From Evansella sp. LMS18 (GTDB lineage Bacteria; Bacillota; Bacilli; Bacillales; Salisediminibacteriaceae): 64,000 bases of DNA. The stretch covers positions 1,426,001 through 1,490,000 of the forward strand of contig NZ_CP093301.1 in the NCBI RefSeq assembly GCF_024362785.1, read 5' to 3'. The notes beneath the pieces are model-generated. The model was not told where the DNA came from and ran no database searches. It worked only from the letters and a program-made list of their open reading frames with translations. The first letter of the stretch is position 1; each line of letters starts with the position of its first letter. A program made the position numbers and the translations under genes. Of the stretch, positions 61,859 to 64,000 are shown piece by piece.

Positions 61859-62103
61859 GGTGGACGGTGGGACGGGACATGGGACACCGTTCCGCAAGTT
61901 GAACAGTAATCACAAGAATGTGTGGGGAGGCGTGTCATGGGGAATAATACTTTACTTCTCCCCCTTTTAGTATCGGCCCCAGATAAACCTTCAGATGAGA
62001 AGACAGTTTGCATACCAATCAAAAATTCTGCTTTTTTATGATTAATATATTCCATTACTGTACATACTAGATTCATAGAATAAATTAAATGAGGTGTTAA
62101 ACA

Positions 62104-62487
62104 ATGGAAAATCGAATCTCAATGGTGGCGTTTAAAAGTTTAGTGGAATTATACAAAACTCATCCAGAAAACAGTCTTGAATCGGTTAAAAACCTTGATC
62201 AGGCATATGACCAGGGAATGTCTGAAGTACTAAGAGAGATTGCTATGACAGAACTGCTGAAATATGAGGCGACTGAAGGAAAGATTGTAATCGACAGCGA
62301 GGCAGACAGAGAAGAAACAGAGGCATTCAAAACGGCAATGCGCCTTTGTAGTACGAGAGCTCAGAGGAGCGCATTACTAAAAGTCGACTCCGCCTATAAC
62401 CATTGTGCCTCACTCAGAGGAGAACAGCTATTCATCGAAGGATTTATGCGAGGGTATAAATTCCTCAAAGAATTGGGATCCCTGTAG
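62104..62487 (+). CDS. Small soluble protein of unknown function (127 residues)
   Basis: Largely helical (MVAFKSLVELYKTHPENSLE; FKTAMRLCSTRAQRSALLKV), with a C-terminal FIEGFMRGYKFLKELG. GAGGTG lies about 9 bases before the ATG. No family is recognised. It is followed by a REP-like element. Confidence 0.65.
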   Translation: MENRISMVAFKSLVELYKTHPENSLESVKNLDQAYDQGMSEVLREIAMTELLKYEATEGKIVIDSEADREETEAFKTAMRLCSTRAQRSALLKVDSAYNHCASLRGEQLFIEGFMRGYKFLKELGSL

Positions 62488-62489
62488 GG

Positions 62490-62540
62490 GGTGCCTGTCA
62501 CCACCCGAATTTTCTTGTTTCACAGCAAATGTTTCACGGA
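62490..62540 (-). repeat. REP-like element, copy 4
   Basis: GGTGCCTGTCACCACCCGAA followed by TTTTCTTGTTTCACAGCAAA and TGTTTCACGGA: the reverse orientation of copies 2 and 3. Both TGTTTCAC words are intact; only part of the palindrome is kept. Confidence 0.85.
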
Positions 62541-62677
62541 TGCAATGCCGTCCATAGTTGTTCGAACTTTTATTTCACCTAATTGAAAAGACCCGCTTTC
62601 AGCTGAATGAATACCTGCAAAGTCGCCCGCAGGCTGGGGCAGGCCTTCGTATTTAAATAAAGATGGTTTGCCATACC

Positions 62678-62718
62678 AAAAAGCCACATCCTGATTGTCA
62701 GGAATGTGGCTTTTTTTT
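62678..62718. terminator. Bidirectional terminator after atoE
   Basis: AAAAAGCCACATCCTGA pairs with TCAGGAATGTGGCTTTTT (one bulge) with flanking A and T runs. It ends 15 bp past the atoE stop. Confidence 0.88.
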
Positions 62719-62733
62719 GCATAGTACTTATTT

Positions 62734-64000
62734 TTAGAAGAACAGCAATCCTACCGCAATCGGGAAGAAGCTGTATATTAATATGATAACGCAGAACCCC
62801 ATGATGTCGCGCACTTTGAGACCAGCGATGGCGAGAAGCGGCAGCGCCCAGAATGGCTGGATCATATTTGTCCAGGCGTCACCCCACGCTACAGCCATGG
62901 CGGTTTTCGCTGTGTCCACACCTAATTCGATTGAGGCTGGAATCATAAGTGGACCCTGAATTGCCCACTGGCCCCCTCCAGATGGGACGAAAAAGTTAAT
63001 AATCCCTGCACTAATAAAGGTAAACAGCGGAAGTGTGAAATCGGTAGCAATGCTGACGAACCAGAGGGAAATCTGTTCGGAGAGGCCGGATGCCACCATC
63101 ATTCCCATAATTCCTGCATAAAAGGGGAACTGAATAATTATTCCTCCCGCATTTTTAACCGCATCAGTTACACTGTCCAGGAAACGGCGAGGTGTACGGT
63201 GAAAGAGAATTCCAAGGAATAAAAAAATGAAATTTACGATATTGATATTCAGGTCAAAACCGTTTTGGGCGAAGTGAAACACAACAAATAAAAGGCCGAG
63301 AACAGCGATGACGATTGATAAAATCTGGCTGTTTTCCAGGCGCTCCGCAGGTGTGTCAGGTTTTGGGCTTTCTTCTTCTGTGAATGCTTGTTCATCATGC
63401 TGGAGAAGGGTTGGATTGTTTGCCGCCGTACTGCCACTTGAACGAAGTAAATAGAGGTTTAATAAAGGTAATGTAAATAATAGAAAAAGAACAATGAACA
63501 GGTTAGCACTGCTGAAAATCGTTGCTGTTACAGGGACTGTGCCCATTACATCCTCCAGGAAGTGACCTGGTGTAGCAATCAGCAGCGGTCCGGAAGCCGA
63601 TAAACCTCCATGCCATAGCAAAAATCCACTGTAAGCACTGGCCATAAGTATCCGGTAATCCACAGTCGGCACCCTCCTGGCCACATGAATCCCGAGAAGA
63701 GCACCCACCACGAGACCGAACCCATAGCTAATCAGACACGCAACTCCTGCTACAAACGTTACGAGCACCACAGCCTGTCCCGGAGTATTCGCAAGAGTGC
63801 TGATAGTTGTTAAGATCCTGCGGACGATCGGAGTGTTAGCTAAAATATAACCTGTGACTACAATGAGTGACATCTGCATGGCGAATTCCAGCAGATCCCA
63901 AAAACCAGTGCCCCAATGCTCAACCATTTGGACAGGAGAACTATTCGTAAACAGAATGCCCAACAGATAAACAATAATCGTCAGCAAAACAGCAAACAAA
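62734..64000 (-). CDS. atoE: Short-chain fatty acid transporter AtoE family (N-terminus beyond right edge)
   Basis: More than 420 residues remain, about eleven membrane segments. Family segments: MVEHWGTGFWDLLEFAMQMS, GLVVGALLGIHVARRV, LWHGGLSASGPLLIATPGH and the pore-like FFVPSGGGQWAIQGPLMIPA, then WGDAWTNMIQPFWALPLL. It imports acetoacetate or short fatty acids. The frame is open to the window edge, so the start is not seen. Confidence 0.92.
   Translation of the reverse strand, partial: LFAVLLTIIVYLLGILFTNSSPVQMVEHWGTGFWDLLEFAMQMSLIVVTGYILANTPIVRRILTTISTLANTPGQAVVLVTFVAGVACLISYGFGLVVGALLGIHVARRVPTVDYRILMASAYSGFLLWHGGLSASGPLLIATPGHFLEDVMGTVPVTATIFSSANLFIVLFLLFTLPLLNLYLLRSSGSTAANNPTLLQHDEQAFTEEESPKPDTPAERLENSQILSIVIAVLGLLFVVFHFAQNGFDLNINIVNFIFLFLGILFHRTPRRFLDSVTDAVKNAGGIIIQFPFYAGIMGMMVASGLSEQISLWFVSIATDFTLPLFTFISAGIINFFVPSGGGQWAIQGPLMIPASIELGVDTAKTAMAVAWGDAWTNMIQPFWALPLLAIAGLKVRDIMGFCVIILIYSFFPIAVGLLFF

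Noticed and set aside
61852-62076. A 74-residue ORF on the minus strand
   Set aside because: No ribosome site, overlaps a terminator hairpin, and has low-complexity sequence without a coding look.
1-64000. tRNA, rRNA, prophage or insertion-sequence transposase genes
   Set aside because: None was recognised on either strand by eye; a dedicated scan could still find a diverged tRNA.

Overview
The window looks like the chromosome of a Gram-positive, endospore-forming member of the Bacillaceae, probably a salt- or alkali-tolerant one. The signs are strong AGGAGG-type ribosome sites with many TTG/GTG starts, an Sda checkpoint gene, a class D sortase, very acidic secreted proteins and several sodium-linked transporters (AGCS, NhaC). 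The genus is inference. I see no rRNA, tRNA, CRISPR array, prophage or intact insertion sequence.

Layout. 0-5 kb: a partial gabT-type aminotransferase, an enolase-superfamily MenC2/NAAAR-like enzyme and an MhqO-like ring-cleaving dioxygenase. 5-8.4 kb: class D sortase divergent from a surface protein with an LPATA sorting signal, then small secreted or unknown proteins. 8.6-13.4 kb: a cystine-type polar amino-acid ABC transporter and an AGCS symporter. 13.5-22.9 kb: D-2-hydroxyacid dehydrogenase, proline dehydrogenase, a three-repeat lipoprotein, an orphan sigma factor, a RacA-like MerR/coiled-coil protein with palindromic operators, a SpoIIAA-like protein, Nudix, Sda and a LuxR-type regulator. 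23-31.4 kb: a pRiA4b ORF-3-like protein, two related structured intergenic elements, and a minus-strand hydantoinase/oxoprolinase operon (XRE-cupin regulator, hyuA, hyuB, cupin, NCS1 permease). 32-36.3 kb: CstA, VanZ-like protein, TcaA-like lipoprotein. 36.5-50.9 kb: a frameshifted glcD and a hydroxyproline catabolic island. 51-54.4 kb: esterase, and alkaline phosphatase between two copies of a REP-like element. 54.8-61.8 kb: ArsR-type regulator, sugar ABC transporter and GH2 glycosidase. 62-64 kb: a small unknown protein and a partial AtoE transporter.

How the genes work together. The hydroxyproline island encodes a full route from trans-4-hydroxy-L-proline to 2-oxoglutarate: proline-racemase-family epimerases, a multi-part FAD/2Fe-2S dehydrogenase, a DapA-family deaminase and an aldehyde dehydrogenase, with an NhaC-type transporter. 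It is organised round a PAS/sigma-54 activator gene flanked by two outward-facing -24/-12 promoters. One of its three racemase-family proteins has lost both catalytic cysteines.

The most unusual feature is a family of at least eight intergenic arrays of contiguous, diverged units of about 21 bp. Units are almost exactly 21 bp with an occasional 19-bp unit, all built on a GCG-containing core. No protein explains them. Other non-coding structure includes a REP-like palindrome (4 copies), a duplicated hairpin terminator, a hairpin that buries the vanZ start, and a covarying stem-loop shared by two intergenic elements.
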